A stretch of 64,000 nucleotides of DNA from Micromonospora costi. Lineage in GTDB: Bacteria; Actinomycetota; Actinomycetes; Mycobacteriales; Micromonosporaceae. Where the stretch lies: positions 1,550,001 to 1,614,000 of the forward strand of contig NZ_RBAN01000001.1 in assembly GCF_003626655.1 (NCBI RefSeq). The letters run 5' to 3'. Shown here piece by piece: positions 7,124 through 16,500 of the stretch. Numbering within the stretch: the stretch's first letter is position 1; the number at the start of each line of letters is the position of its first letter. The translations under genes were made by a program, and so were the position numbers. The notes under the pieces were generated by a model. That model did not search any database. It was not told where the DNA came from and saw only the letters and a program-made list of their open reading frames with translations.

Positions 7124-9115
7124 TCAGGCGGTCGGGGTGGGTTCGTCGTGCGCGGCGCGGCGTTGGGCCAGCTGGGCGAAGGCGCTCAGGGACTCCGGGT
7201 TGACGAGGGCGCCCGTGGCCGCCGCGCGATCGACCGGGGTGCCGGTGAGGATCTTCTTGACCGGCACCTCGAGCTTCTTGGACGACAGCGTGCGGGGCAC
7301 CGCGCGCACCTGGTGGATCTCGTCGGGCACGTGCCGGGGCGAGAGCGCCGTACGCAGCTCGCGGCAGATCTTCCCGCGCAGCGCGTCGTCGAGCTCCAGC
7401 CCCTCGGCCAGGACCACGAACAGCAGCAGCTCGCCGGCGCCGCCCTCGTCGTCCTCCAGGTGTACGACCACCGAGTCGACGACCTCATCCAGCCCCTCCA
7501 CCACGGAGTAGAACTCGGCCGTGCCGAGCCGCACTCCGCCCCGGTTGAGCGTGGCGTCGGAGCGCCCGGTGATGACGCAGCCACCCCGGGAGTTGATGGT
7601 GATCCAGTCGCCGTGTCGCCAGACGCCGGGGTAGACGTCGAAGTACGCCTCCCGGTAGCGGGACCCGTCCGGGTCGTTCCAGAAGCCGACCGGCATGCTC
7701 GGCATCGGCTCGGTGATCACCAGCTCGCCGAGCTGGTCGACGACCGGGGTGCCGTCGGCGGAGCGGGCCTCCACCTTCGCGCCGAGCGCCCGGCAGGTGA
7801 TCTCGCCGGCGTGCACCGGCAGCAGCGGCACGCCGCCCACGAACCCGGTGCAGACGTCGGTCCCGCCGGAGAGGGACTGGAGCTGGAGGCGGTCGCCGAC
7901 GGCCTCGTACACCCAGGTGAAGCCCTCGGCGGGCAGCGGCGCGCCGGTCGAGCCGAGGCCGCGCAGCGCGGACAGGTCGGCGATCTCCCGGGGCACGAGC
8001 CCGGCCTTGCGGCAGGCCAGCAGGAACGGCGCCGAGGTGCCGAAGTACGTGGTGCCGGTCTCCTCGGCCAGCCGCCACAGGGCGCCCAGGTCCGGGTGGC
8101 CGGGGTTGCCGTCGAAGAGCACGATCGCCGCGCCCACGGCCGGCCCGGAGACGAGGAAGTTCCACATCATCCAGCCGGTGGTGGTGAACCAGAAGAACCG
8201 GTCGGCCGGGCCGAGGTCGTGGTGCAGGGCGAGCATCTTCAGGTGTTCGAGCAGGATCCCGCCGTGCCCGTGCACGATCGGCTTGGGCAGCCCCGTGGTG
8301 CCCGAGGAGTAGAGCACGTAGAGCGGGTGGTCGAAGGCCACGGGAGCGAAGGTCAGCGGCTCGTCGGTGGGCGCGGCCAGCTCTGCCCAGCCGATCGCGT
8401 CCTCGGGCGGGGCGCCGGCCGGGTCGAGGTACGCGATGCCGACGGTGTGCGTCAGCGACGGCAGGGCGGCCCGGATGGCGGCCACCTCGGCGCGCCGGTC
8501 GACCGCCTTCGGGCCGTACCGGTAGCCGTCCACGGCCACCAGCACCGTCGGCTCGATCTGCTGCCACCGGTCCGTGACGCTACGGGTGCCGAACTCGGGC
8601 GCGCAGGAGGAGAAGATCGCCCCGAGGCTGGCCGTGGCGAGCAGCAGCACGTACGTCTCCGGGATGTTCGGCGCGTACGCCGCCACCCGGTCGCCGGCGC
8701 CGACGCCCAGCCGGCGCAGCCCCGCGGCCACCCGCCGCACCTGCTCGCGCAGCTCGGCGGCGGTCAGGGTGACCGGCGGGCGGGTCTGGCCGTGGGCGAT
8801 GACCACGGGGTCGTCGTCGGCCCGGCCGGGCATGCGCAGGACGTTCTCGGCGTAGTTGAGCGTGGCGCCGGGGAACCAGCGGGCCCCCGGCATGCCCCGG
8901 TCGCTCAGCGTGGCCGTCGGCGGTGTGTGCGCCACCACGTCGAAGTGGTCCCAGATCGAGCGCCAGAACGCCTCCAGGTCGGTGACCGACCAGCGCCACA
9001 GCGCGTCGTAGTCGGCGAAGTCGAGGCCGCGGTGCTCCCGCAGCCACCGCAGGTAGCCCCCGATGCGGGACCGGTCGCGTACGTCCGCCGGCGGCGTCCA
9101 CAGCACGTCACCCAC
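7124..9115 (-). CDS. acsA: Acetoacetyl-CoA synthetase
   Basis: Encodes 663 residues. It joins acetoacetate to CoA through an acyl-adenylate. LYVLYSSGTTGLPKPIVHGH (about residue 255) is the AMP-binding P-loop, FTTTGWMMWNFLVSG and SGGTDVCTGFVGG line the acyl pocket, and PRTLSSKKLEVPVKKIL holds the C-terminal catalytic lysine region. The length and WFPGATLNYAEN are typical of acetoacetyl- rather than acetyl-CoA synthetases. GTG at 9115 is preferred because GGGGAGG lies about 7 nt upstream; an alternative GTG is at 9142. A nearby thioesterase and acyl-CoA dehydrogenase suggest ketone-body or fatty-acid use. Confidence 0.9.
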   Translation of the reverse strand: MGDVLWTPPADVRDRSRIGGYLRWLREHRGLDFADYDALWRWSVTDLEAFWRSIWDHFDVVAHTPPTATLSDRGMPGARWFPGATLNYAENVLRMPGRADDDPVVIAHGQTRPPVTLTAAELREQVRRVAAGLRRLGVGAGDRVAAYAPNIPETYVLLLATASLGAIFSSCAPEFGTRSVTDRWQQIEPTVLVAVDGYRYGPKAVDRRAEVAAIRAALPSLTHTVGIAYLDPAGAPPEDAIGWAELAAPTDEPLTFAPVAFDHPLYVLYSSGTTGLPKPIVHGHGGILLEHLKMLALHHDLGPADRFFWFTTTGWMMWNFLVSGPAVGAAIVLFDGNPGHPDLGALWRLAEETGTTYFGTSAPFLLACRKAGLVPREIADLSALRGLGSTGAPLPAEGFTWVYEAVGDRLQLQSLSGGTDVCTGFVGGVPLLPVHAGEITCRALGAKVEARSADGTPVVDQLGELVITEPMPSMPVGFWNDPDGSRYREAYFDVYPGVWRHGDWITINSRGGCVITGRSDATLNRGGVRLGTAEFYSVVEGLDEVVDSVVVHLEDDEGGAGELLLFVVLAEGLELDDALRGKICRELRTALSPRHVPDEIHQVRAVPRTLSSKKLEVPVKKILTGTPVDRAAATGALVNPESLSAFAQLAQRRAAHDEPTPTA

Positions 9116-9269
9116 TGCTCCACCCTCCCCTGGCCCCGACACGACACTGTGAAATGGGCCGTGGCGCCATCTTGCCCTACCTCAGAGCGCCATTCTGCGC
9201 ACCGGGTGCCACCGACGACGCGTGCCCGGCCCACACCCCCACCAGCCACCCTGTGTGGGAAGCGGCCGG

Positions 9270-9788
9270 TCAGGCCGCACGGTGCGCCTGGATCGCGCGG
9301 CGGCGGGCGAGGCGGTGGGCGCGCCGGATCTCCGCCTCCCGGTAGCGGCGCTCGTCGTCCGGGGTCTCGGGCAGCACCGGCCGCACCTGGCGGGGCGCAC
9401 CGCCCACGTCGACGCCCACGAACACGAGGTAGGCGGTGGCCACGTCGATGGGCTCGTCCTCGGCCGAGTCCCACCGCTCCGCCACCACCCGGACGCCGAC
9501 CTCCATCGAGGTCTGCCCGGTCCAGTTCACCTGCGCGTGCGCGTGCACCAGGTCGCCGACCCGGACCGGCTCGGAGAACACGATCTCGTCGATCGCGGCG
9601 GTGACCGCCGTGCCGCCGCTGTGCCGGGCGGCGGCGGCGCCGGCGACGTCGTCGACGAACTTCATGAGGACGCCGCCGTGCACGGTGCCGTACAGGTTGA
9701 CGTCCACGGCGGTCATGATCTTGCTGAGGGTGACGCGGGAGTACGACGTCGGCTTGCCGGCCGGCGTGGTCGAGGGGTGCTCGGTCAT
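9270..9788 (-). CDS. Acyl-CoA thioesterase (hot-dog fold)
   Basis: Encodes 172 residues. NLYGTVHGGVLMKFVDDVAG (about residues 31-50) is the signature helix of YciA/ACOT-type thioesterases, with the Asp of VDD in the catalytic position, followed by HAHAQVNWTGQTSMEVG on the long strand. It hydrolyses acyl-CoA to acid plus CoA; chain length is not predictable. The C-terminal 35 residues are Arg-rich and charged. The leaderless -10 box TACCGT lies 7 nt before the ATG. It is divergent from a small membrane-protein gene with only 23 bp between the two start codons. Confidence 0.88.
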   Translation of the reverse strand: MTEHPSTTPAGKPTSYSRVTLSKIMTAVDVNLYGTVHGGVLMKFVDDVAGAAAARHSGGTAVTAAIDEIVFSEPVRVGDLVHAHAQVNWTGQTSMEVGVRVVAERWDSAEDEPIDVATAYLVFVGVDVGGAPRQVRPVLPETPDDERRYREAEIRRAHRLARRRAIQAHRAA

Positions 9789-9795
9789 GACGAAA

Positions 9796-9801
9796 ACGGT
9801 A
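9796..9801 (-). promoter_or_regulatory. -10 box TACCGT for the thioesterase gene
   Basis: Located 7 nt before the ATG at 9788 on the minus strand. Its last two base pairs (9800-9801) are also the first two of the divergent -10 box. Confidence 0.6.
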
Positions 9802-9805
9802 CGGT
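9800..9805 (+). promoter_or_regulatory. -10 box TACGGT for the 218-residue membrane protein
   Basis: Located 6 nt before the ATG at 9812. It overlaps the opposite-strand box by 2 bp, so both promoters cannot be melted independently. Confidence 0.6.
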
Positions 9806-9811
9806 GCGCGG

Positions 9812-10468
9812 ATGCGACATCTCTGGAGCTTCCTCGCCGGGTTGGTGGTGGCGCCCGTCACCTGGGTGCTGGTCACGCTCGGGCAGGACGGTTCGAGCCG
9901 GACGATCGGCCGTTGGGCGGAGATCGGTACGTTCAACACGGCCAACCTGATCGAGCCGGCCGTCTACCTCGGTGTCGGTGGCGTCCTCCTGGGCCTGCTC
10001 GGCACGCTGCGCATCTCGCCACTCGGTCCCCTGGTGGCCGGGCTGCTGCTGGTCATCCCGTACATCGGGATGTTCGCGGCGCCGTTCGCGATGCGCGACC
10101 GCATCCCCGACGGCTGGAAGGTGTTCGGTGACCCACTGCCGCTGCAACTGCCGGTGGAGAACGGCACCCTCTTCCTGATCGGCCTGCTGCTGCTCATGGC
10201 GACGTTCAGCGTGCAGCGCTGGCGCAGCTGGCCGGCACCCACGACCGAGGCGGCCGCCACCACGACGGAGGAGACCCCGAAGCGGGACTTCACCCTGACC
10301 GACTGGCCGCCGCTCGATTCGCCGGACCGGGACACCCCCCCGATCACGCTGGCGTACCCCGACTCGACGCCCACCGAGCCGCTGCCACGGCGCACCGGTG
10401 GCGAGTCACCGTGGTCGGCGCCACCGCGCGCCACCAACAAGCCGGAGGACACCACCGGCATCCGCTGA
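9812..10468 (+). CDS. Four-helix membrane protein of unknown function
   Basis: Encodes 218 residues. Hydrophobic segments at about residues 4-24, 50-68, 72-94 and 116-134 predict four membrane passes; a hydrophilic C-terminal tail of about 80 residues rich in Thr, Pro and acidic residues (TTTEETPKRDFTLTDWPPLD) is probably cytoplasmic and disordered. I do not recognise a domain. Transcription should be leaderless from TACGGT. It is divergent to the thioesterase gene with overlapping -10 boxes and convergent with the acyl-CoA dehydrogenase gene. Confidence 0.75.
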   Translation: MRHLWSFLAGLVVAPVTWVLVTLGQDGSSRTIGRWAEIGTFNTANLIEPAVYLGVGGVLLGLLGTLRISPLGPLVAGLLLVIPYIGMFAAPFAMRDRIPDGWKVFGDPLPLQLPVENGTLFLIGLLLLMATFSVQRWRSWPAPTTEAAATTTEETPKRDFTLTDWPPLDSPDRDTPPITLAYPDSTPTEPLPRRTGGESPWSAPPRATNKPEDTTGIR

Positions 10469-10474
10469 GTCCGC

Positions 10475-10501
10475 GGGCGGGCCGGCGTCGCCGGCCCGCC
10501 C
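10475..10501. terminator. Bidirectional hairpin terminator
   Basis: A 12-bp GC stem (10475-10486 with 10490-10501) and a 3-nt loop lie between the convergent stop codons at 10468 and 10517. Confidence 0.7.
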
Positions 10502-10516
10502 CCGACCCGCGACCGT

Positions 10517-11680
10517 TCAGTCGCGCAGCAGCTGGCGGGCCATCACGATGCGCTGCACCTGGTTGGTGCCCTCGTAGATCTGGGTGATCTTGGCGTCGCG
10601 CATCATCCGCTCGACCGGGTAGTCCCGGGTGTAGCCGTAGCCGCCCAGCAGCTGCACCGCGTCCGTGGTGATCTCCATGGCCGCGTCGGACGCGAAGCAC
10701 TTGGCGGCCGCGCCGAAGTAGGTCAGGTCGGCGTCGCCGCGCTCCGACTTGCCGGCCGCCGCGTACGTCAACTGCCGGGCCGCCTCCAGCTTCATCCCCA
10801 TGTCGGCGACCATGAACTGGATGCCCTGGAACTCGGCGACCGCCCTGCCGAACTGCTTGCGCTCGCGCACGTAGCCCCTGGCGTAGTCCAGCGCGCCCTG
10901 CGCGATGCCGATCGCCTGGGCGGCGATGGTGACCCGCGTGTGGTCGAGGGTGCGCATGGCGGTGGCGAAACCCGTGCCCTCCGCGCCGATCATCCGGTCC
11001 GCCGGGATGCGCACGTTGTCGAGGTAGACCTCGCGGGTGGGCGAGCCCTTGATGCCGAGCTTCTTCTCCGGCGCGCCGAAGCTCACCCCGGCGTCGGACT
11101 TCTCCACCACGAAGGCGGAGATGCCCCGGGACCGGGCGGACGGGTCGGTGCTGGCGAAGACCGTGTAGAACTCGGACACACCGGCGTTGGTGATCCACCG
11201 CTTCACGCCGTTGAGCACCCAGTGATCCCCGTCACGGACGGCGCGGGTGGTCATCGACGCCGCGTCGCTGCCGGCCTCCGGCTCGGAGAGGCAGTAGGAG
11301 AACATCGCGTCACCGGCGGCCACCGGGGTCAGGTAGCGGCGCTTGAGCTCCTCGGAGCCGGCCAGCAGCAGCGGCATGGTGCCGAGCTTGTTCACCGCGG
11401 GGATGAGCGAGGACGCGGCGCACGCGCGGGCCACCTCCTCGATCACGATGGCCGTCGCGAGGGCGTCCGCGCCGGCGCCGCCGTACTCGACGGGGATGTG
11501 CGGGGCGTGGAAGTCCGCGGCCCGCAGCGCGTCGTAGGACGCCTTGGGGAACTCGCCGGTCTCGTCGGCCTCGGCGGCGTTCGGAGCCACCTTCGCCGCA
11601 CAGACCTCACGGACCGCCTCCCGGATCGCCTCGTGCTCCTCGGGCAGTCGGTAGACGTCGAACGACTCCTCTGCGGCCAT
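10517..11680 (-). CDS. Acyl-CoA dehydrogenase
   Basis: Encodes 387 residues, the usual length for soluble FAD-dependent acyl-CoA dehydrogenases. [17 protein letters not shown] and [10 protein letters not shown] (residues about 130-170) are the FAD/substrate region; [15 protein letters not shown] near the end carries the catalytic Glu of the short/medium-chain type. It oxidises acyl-CoA to trans-2-enoyl-CoA with electrons to ETF. ATG at 11680 is preceded by GGGGAGGGG. The substrate is unknown; nearby acyl-CoA genes fit fatty-acid degradation. The upstream region contains a broken inverted repeat (11701-11758) that could bind a regulator. Confidence 0.92.
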   Translation of the reverse strand: MAAEESFDVYRLPEEHEAIREAVREVCAAKVAPNAAEADETGEFPKASYDALRAADFHAPHIPVEYGGAGADALATAIVIEEVARACAASSLIPAVNKLGTMPLLLAGSEELKRRYLTPVAAGDAMFSYCLSEPEAGSDAASMTTRAVRDGDHWVLNGVKRWITNAGVSEFYTVFASTDPSARSRGISAFVVEKSDAGVSFGAPEKKLGIKGSPTREVYLDNVRIPADRMIGAEGTGFATAMRTLDHTRVTIAAQAIGIAQGALDYARGYVRERKQFGRAVAEFQGIQFMVADMGMKLEAARQLTYAAAGKSERGDADLTYFGAAAKCFASDAAMEITTDAVQLLGGYGYTRDYPVERMMRDAKITQIYEGTNQVQRIVMARQLLRD

Positions 11681-11700
11681 GCCGGCCCCTCCCCTTCACC

Positions 11701-11758
11701 GCTATCATGCGCAGTCTGTACCGTCTCGTGAACGCTGACGCGCAGACTGAAGGATAGC
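11701..11758. promoter_or_regulatory. Bipartite inverted repeat in the divergent acyl-CoA dehydrogenase/ugd upstream region
   Basis: GCTATC (11701-11706) and CAGTCTG (11712-11718) are mirrored by CAGACTG (11743-11749) and GATAGC (11753-11758). The paired blocks are separated by slightly different spacers, so the symmetry is imperfect. It lies 20-80 bp before the acyl-CoA dehydrogenase start and could be an operator or a leader hairpin. Confidence 0.4.
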
Positions 11759-11975
11759 GACCAAGGTTCAGGTACAAGTTACCGCGGCGTACGCTCGTGC
11801 TCGATGAGCACCGGCATGGCCCGGCGAGCATGACAAGACGCCGACAGCACGGCACCAGACAGGCGCCGCAGGGCGACCATAGGAAGAACGAGAACATCCC
11901 TCCGGTGCCCGGCCAGGCGCCGCAGCAGTACGCGACGCGACGGTGCGCCGCCCAGTGCGAGCGGAGAAGACAGGC

Positions 11976-13403
11976 GTGACGATCCCGTACCCCAACAGCC
12001 AGCCGGTACCCGCCATCGCCGCGGTGACGCCGCCCTCCGGCGCGCCCCGCCCCCGCGTGACCTTCCTGGGCACCGGCTACCTCGGTGCGACGTACGCCAT
12101 CTGTTACGCCGAACTGGGCTACGACGTCCTCGGTTTCGACGTCGACGCCGACAAGATCGCGATGCTCAACGCCGGGCAGGTGCCGATCCACGAGCCCGGC
12201 CTCGACGAGCTGCTCAAGCGCAACCTGGCCGCCGGGCGGCTGCGGTTCAGCACCGACATCGCCGAGACTGCCGAGTTCGGCGACGTGCACTTCATCTGCG
12301 TCGGCACCCCGCAGCGCGCCGACGGCATGGGCGCCGACCTGTCGTACGTCGAGGCGTCGGTCACGAGCCTCGCGCAGCACCTGACCCGCAAGGCGCTGAT
12401 CGTCGGCAAGTCCACGGTGCCGGTCGGCACCGCCGAGTGGGTCGAGCAGCTGGTCGGCAAGCACACCCCGGCCGACCTCGGCGTCGAGGTGGCCTGGAGC
12501 CCCGAGTTCCTCCAGGAGGGCTTCGCCGTCGACGACGTGCTGCGGCCCAACCGGATCGTGGTCGGCGTGAAGAGCGAGTGGGCCAACGGCATGCTCTACG
12601 CCGCGCACAAGGGCGTGTTCGACCTCGCCGCCACCGAGGACCGCGAGGTGCCCCTGGTGGTCACCGACTTCGCCACCGCCGAGCTGGTGAAGGTCGCCGC
12701 CAACGCGTTCCTGGCCACCAAGATCTCCTTCATCAACGCCATGGCCGAGGTCTGCGAGGCCGCCGGCGGCGACGTCACCCAGCTGGCCCGCGCCATCGGC
12801 TACGACCCGCGCATCGGCAACCGCTTCCTCCAGGCCGGTCTCGGCTTCGGCGGCGCCTGCCTGCCCAAGGACATCCGCGCCTTCCAGGCCCGGGCCCAGG
12901 AGCTCGGCGCGGGCGAGGCCCTGCGCTTCCTGCACGAGGTCGACCTGATCAACCTCCGCCGTCGCACCCGCGTCCTCCAGCTCGCCGCGGACCTGCTCGG
13001 CCGCCGGTCCGGCCCGGCCGGGCCCGACCTGTCCGGCACCCGGATCGCCGTGCTCGGCGCCACGTTCAAGCCCAACACCGACGACGTCCGCGACGCCCCG
13101 GCGCTCGCCGTCGCCGGCCTGCTGCACAAGGCCGGCGCCGACGTGCACGTCTACGACCCGCAGGGCACCGAGAACGCCCGCCGGGCCATGCCGGAGCTGA
13201 CGTACGAGGCGACGATGGCCGACGCGGCGACCGGCGCCGACCTGGTCTGCGTCCTCACCGAGTGGGCCGACTTCCGCAACGCCGACCCGGTCGCCCTCGG
13301 CGAGCTGGTCGCCGGCCGGAAGGTGGTCGACGCGCGCAACTGCCTCGACCCGGCACTGTGGACGCAGGCCGGCTGGGAGTACCGGGGCATGGGCCGCCCC
13401 TGA
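11976..13403 (+). CDS. UDP-glucose/GDP-mannose 6-dehydrogenase family (UDP-glucose 6-dehydrogenase)
   Basis: Encodes 475 residues. VTFLGTGYLGATYA is the NAD-binding Rossmann loop, GKSTVPVGT and SPEFLQEG belong to the substrate site, and GLGFGGACLPKDI holds the catalytic Cys. ATFKPNTDDVRDAPAL is the C-terminal UDP-sugar domain. It oxidises UDP-glucose to UDP-glucuronate with two NAD for cell-surface polysaccharide. A GDP-mannose substrate cannot be excluded but the C-terminal motif is typical of UDP-glucose enzymes. GTG at 11976 has GGAGAAG about 8 nt upstream; the first 25 residues are a Pro/Ala-rich extension before the fold. A clear terminator follows. Confidence 0.88.
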   Translation: MTIPYPNSQPVPAIAAVTPPSGAPRPRVTFLGTGYLGATYAICYAELGYDVLGFDVDADKIAMLNAGQVPIHEPGLDELLKRNLAAGRLRFSTDIAETAEFGDVHFICVGTPQRADGMGADLSYVEASVTSLAQHLTRKALIVGKSTVPVGTAEWVEQLVGKHTPADLGVEVAWSPEFLQEGFAVDDVLRPNRIVVGVKSEWANGMLYAAHKGVFDLAATEDREVPLVVTDFATAELVKVAANAFLATKISFINAMAEVCEAAGGDVTQLARAIGYDPRIGNRFLQAGLGFGGACLPKDIRAFQARAQELGAGEALRFLHEVDLINLRRRTRVLQLAADLLGRRSGPAGPDLSGTRIAVLGATFKPNTDDVRDAPALAVAGLLHKAGADVHVYDPQGTENARRAMPELTYEATMADAATGADLVCVLTEWADFRNADPVALGELVAGRKVVDARNCLDPALWTQAGWEYRGMGRP

Positions 13404-13416
13404 CCGACGACGCACG

Positions 13417-13452
13417 ACGGCCGGCGGTGGAACACGTTTCCCCGCCGGCCGT
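13417..13452 (+). terminator. Hairpin terminator after UDP-glucose dehydrogenase
   Basis: An 11-bp stem (13417-13427 with 13442-13452) is followed by TTTCCTGT, about the nearest thing to a U-tract at this GC content. Confidence 0.75.
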
Positions 13453-13565
13453 TTCCTGTCCGCGCCCGGCTCGTTTGTCCTGGACCCGCCGACAACTGTC
13501 GAAAAACGCGCCGGCATTGGGCATGCTGCGACAGTGGGAGTCCACAGTGCGGGTGGAGGGGTGTC

Positions 13566-16500
13566 GTGGCGAGCTTTCAGTGCTCCTCGTGCGGCCGGGA
13601 GATCAAGCCGGCCGTCCGCTGCCCGCACTGCGGCGCCGACCAACCACAGTGGGTCGAGCACCTGGCGGAGATCGAGCGCTCCATCGCGGAGATGAAGGCC
13701 CGCGACGCCGCCATCGCGCGCGAGCAGCGGCAGATCGCCGCGAAGATGCAGGCCGCGCTCTTCCAGCGGGACATCCTCGCCCACGCCGGTGAGGAACGGC
13801 TGAAGCAGGCCACCCGGCCCCGCCGCGTCCTGCGTCGGCGACCCGGCCGTCGGCCACCGACCGCCACCACCGGCGCGCCGCCGCGCGTCCCCCGGCAGGG
13901 CACGCCGCCGGGCCCGGAGGAGCCGCCGCCACCGCCGCCCCCCGCCACCTGGCTCGACGCCGACGATCCCGAGCACCCGCCGGAGGCCTCCTCCCGGGAG
14001 GTGCAGAACATCCCCCTCGGTCTGGGCGCGCTGCTGCTCGGCGTGGCCGCCGTGGTGTTCGCCGCCGTGGCGACCAGCTCGATGGACGCCCTGGCCCGGC
14101 TCGGCATCCTGCTCGTGGCGACCGTCCTGCTGCTCCTCGCCCCGCCGGTGCTCGCCCGGCGCGGGCTCACGTCCACCGCCGAGACGATCGCCGCGGTCGG
14201 CCTGCTGCTGGTGCCGCTCGCCGGGTACGCCCTCTGGGCCGTGGACCGCATCGGCAACGGCGGCGCGTCCGGCGCGGTCTTCGCCGGGGTGATCTTCGCG
14301 GTCACCGCCGCGGTCTCGGTCGGCTACGCCGGTTGGACGGGGCTGCGCGCTCCCCGGTTCGCCACCGTACTGGCCGCGCAACCGGTGGCGCCCCTGCTGG
14401 CGTACGACCGGATCACCGGCCCGGTGGGCTGGGCCATCGCCCTGACCGTGGTGGCCCTGCTCGACCTCTGGCTGGCCCGTTCCGCGGTGGCCGTCGAGCG
14501 GCCGGTCCGGCGCGACCTGCCGGAGCCGCCGCCACCGGCACCGGCCTCCCCGGTCGCGCCCCGGCAGCGCGGCGCCGGGGGTCGGCCGGAGGGCGACCCG
14601 GAGGAGGGTGGCGAGGTCCTCGCCCCGGCGCCCGCCGCCGTCGAGGACGCCCCGGCCCGTCCCGTGCCCGGGCTGCGCGAGCTGACCTGGCTGCTGCACG
14701 GTGTCGCGGTCGCGCTCGCCCTGGCGTACGCGGTCACCGCCCTGCTCCGCGCCACCACCGTGCCCACCGCCACCGGCACCGGCCTGGTGCTGCTGCTCGC
14801 CGCCGGCACCGGGCTGGCCGGCACGCTGGCCCTCCGCCGCCCGCCGCTGCCCGACCTCGGCGCCGCCATCGTCACCCTCGCGGTCATCGGCGCGCTGAGC
14901 CGGATCGCCTCGGTGGCGCTGCCCGGCCGGGCCCTGCTGCTGATCTCGGCGGTCATCGCGGTCACCGGGCTGGCCGTCCGCGCCGTGCCCGAGGCCGCCC
15001 GGCGGGGCCCCCAACTGGCCTCGGCCGTCGCCCTGACGGTCAGCGGGCTGGTGGTGGCCGGGGGCGCGCTGCGCGCCGGCGTCGCCCCGGTACGCGCCGC
15101 GCTGCCCGCCTGGGCCGCCGACCTCGACCGGCACGCCGCCGAGCTGGCCGCCGCCGTCGGGCCCACTGCGTGGCAGCTCGCGGCGAGCGCGTTCCTGCTC
15201 ACCGTCGCCGCCGTGCTGGCCCTGCCCACCGACATCCGCCGCGAGTTCGCGGTGGCCGGGGCGGCGCTGACCGCGCTGGCCGTACCGGCCTCGTTCGGTC
15301 TGGGCTGGGCGGCGGCGCCGTGGCCGATGGTGCTGGCGGCGGTCGTCATCGGCGTGGCCGGCCTGTCCGCCGGCACGACCCGGGCGGCGCTGGCCCACGC
15401 GATCGGCGCGGCCGGGGTGGGCCTGTTCGGCGCGGGTGCCGGCCTGGCGCGACCGGCGCTCACCGCCGCCGTCCTGCTGGTGCTCTTCGTGGCCGGCGTC
15501 CTGGTGGCCGTGGCGCCCCGGATCCGGATCGCCCCCGCGCCGGCCGACATCGTCTCCGCCTGGGCCGCCGGTGGGGCCGCGTTCGCCCTCCCGGGGGCCG
15601 TGGCGGCGTTCGTGGCGGCCACCGTGGCGACCGACCCGACGCCCACGCCGGCGAGCCTGCGCGAGGCGACCGTCCCCGTGCTCGCGGCCGCGTTCCTCGC
15701 GGTCTGCGTGACCCTCGGGTACGCGGCGATCGTCCAGGTGTCCCAGCGGGACATCCCGGCGCCGCTGGCGGTCGGCACCGGGCTCGGCGCGCTCGTGGTC
15801 ACCGCCGCCGCCTTCGGCGCTCCCGGTGCGACCGTCGCCGACGCCTGGGTCGGCGCGCTGCTGCTGGTCTCCGCGGTGCTGCTGTTCCTGGCCCCGTCGA
15901 TCGACGCGGGCCGCCGCTCCGACCTCACGCTCGACGGATCGGACCTGGCGGCCGCCGCGGTGACCGCCACGCTGATCGCCACGCTGGTCCGGATCACGGC
16001 CGTCCTGGCACCGGGTGGGCAGCTCGCGGTGGCGGCCGGGCTCGTGCTGGTGGTGGCCGTGGCGGCCCGGGCGATGCCCGAGGAGTGGCGACGCGGCCCG
16101 ATCCTCGGCATCGCCGTGGGCGGCCTGCTGATCGGCCTCGTGGCCGGCTGGATCGCCCTGCGCGGCGGGGTGGGTGTGCTGGCCACCCCCGGCCCGATCT
16201 GGGCCGGTGACCTGTCCGGCTGGCCCGCCGCGCCCACGGGTGGTTCGACGTGGCAGGCGCCGATCGCCCTGGGGCTGCTCGCGGTCGCGGCCGGCATCCT
16301 GCTGCCACCACCGTGGAGGTACGACGTCTCCGGCGTGGCCGTGGTGCTCGCCACGATCGGCGCGCCGGCCGCGTTCGCGCTGCCCTGGTGGTCGCCGGTC
16401 CTCGTGGGCGGGATGGTGGCCACCGTCTTCGGGATGGCGTCCGTGGCGTCGGTCGACCCGCGGGCCGCGCAGTCCCGGGCCGTCGTGGCCGGGGTGGTGG

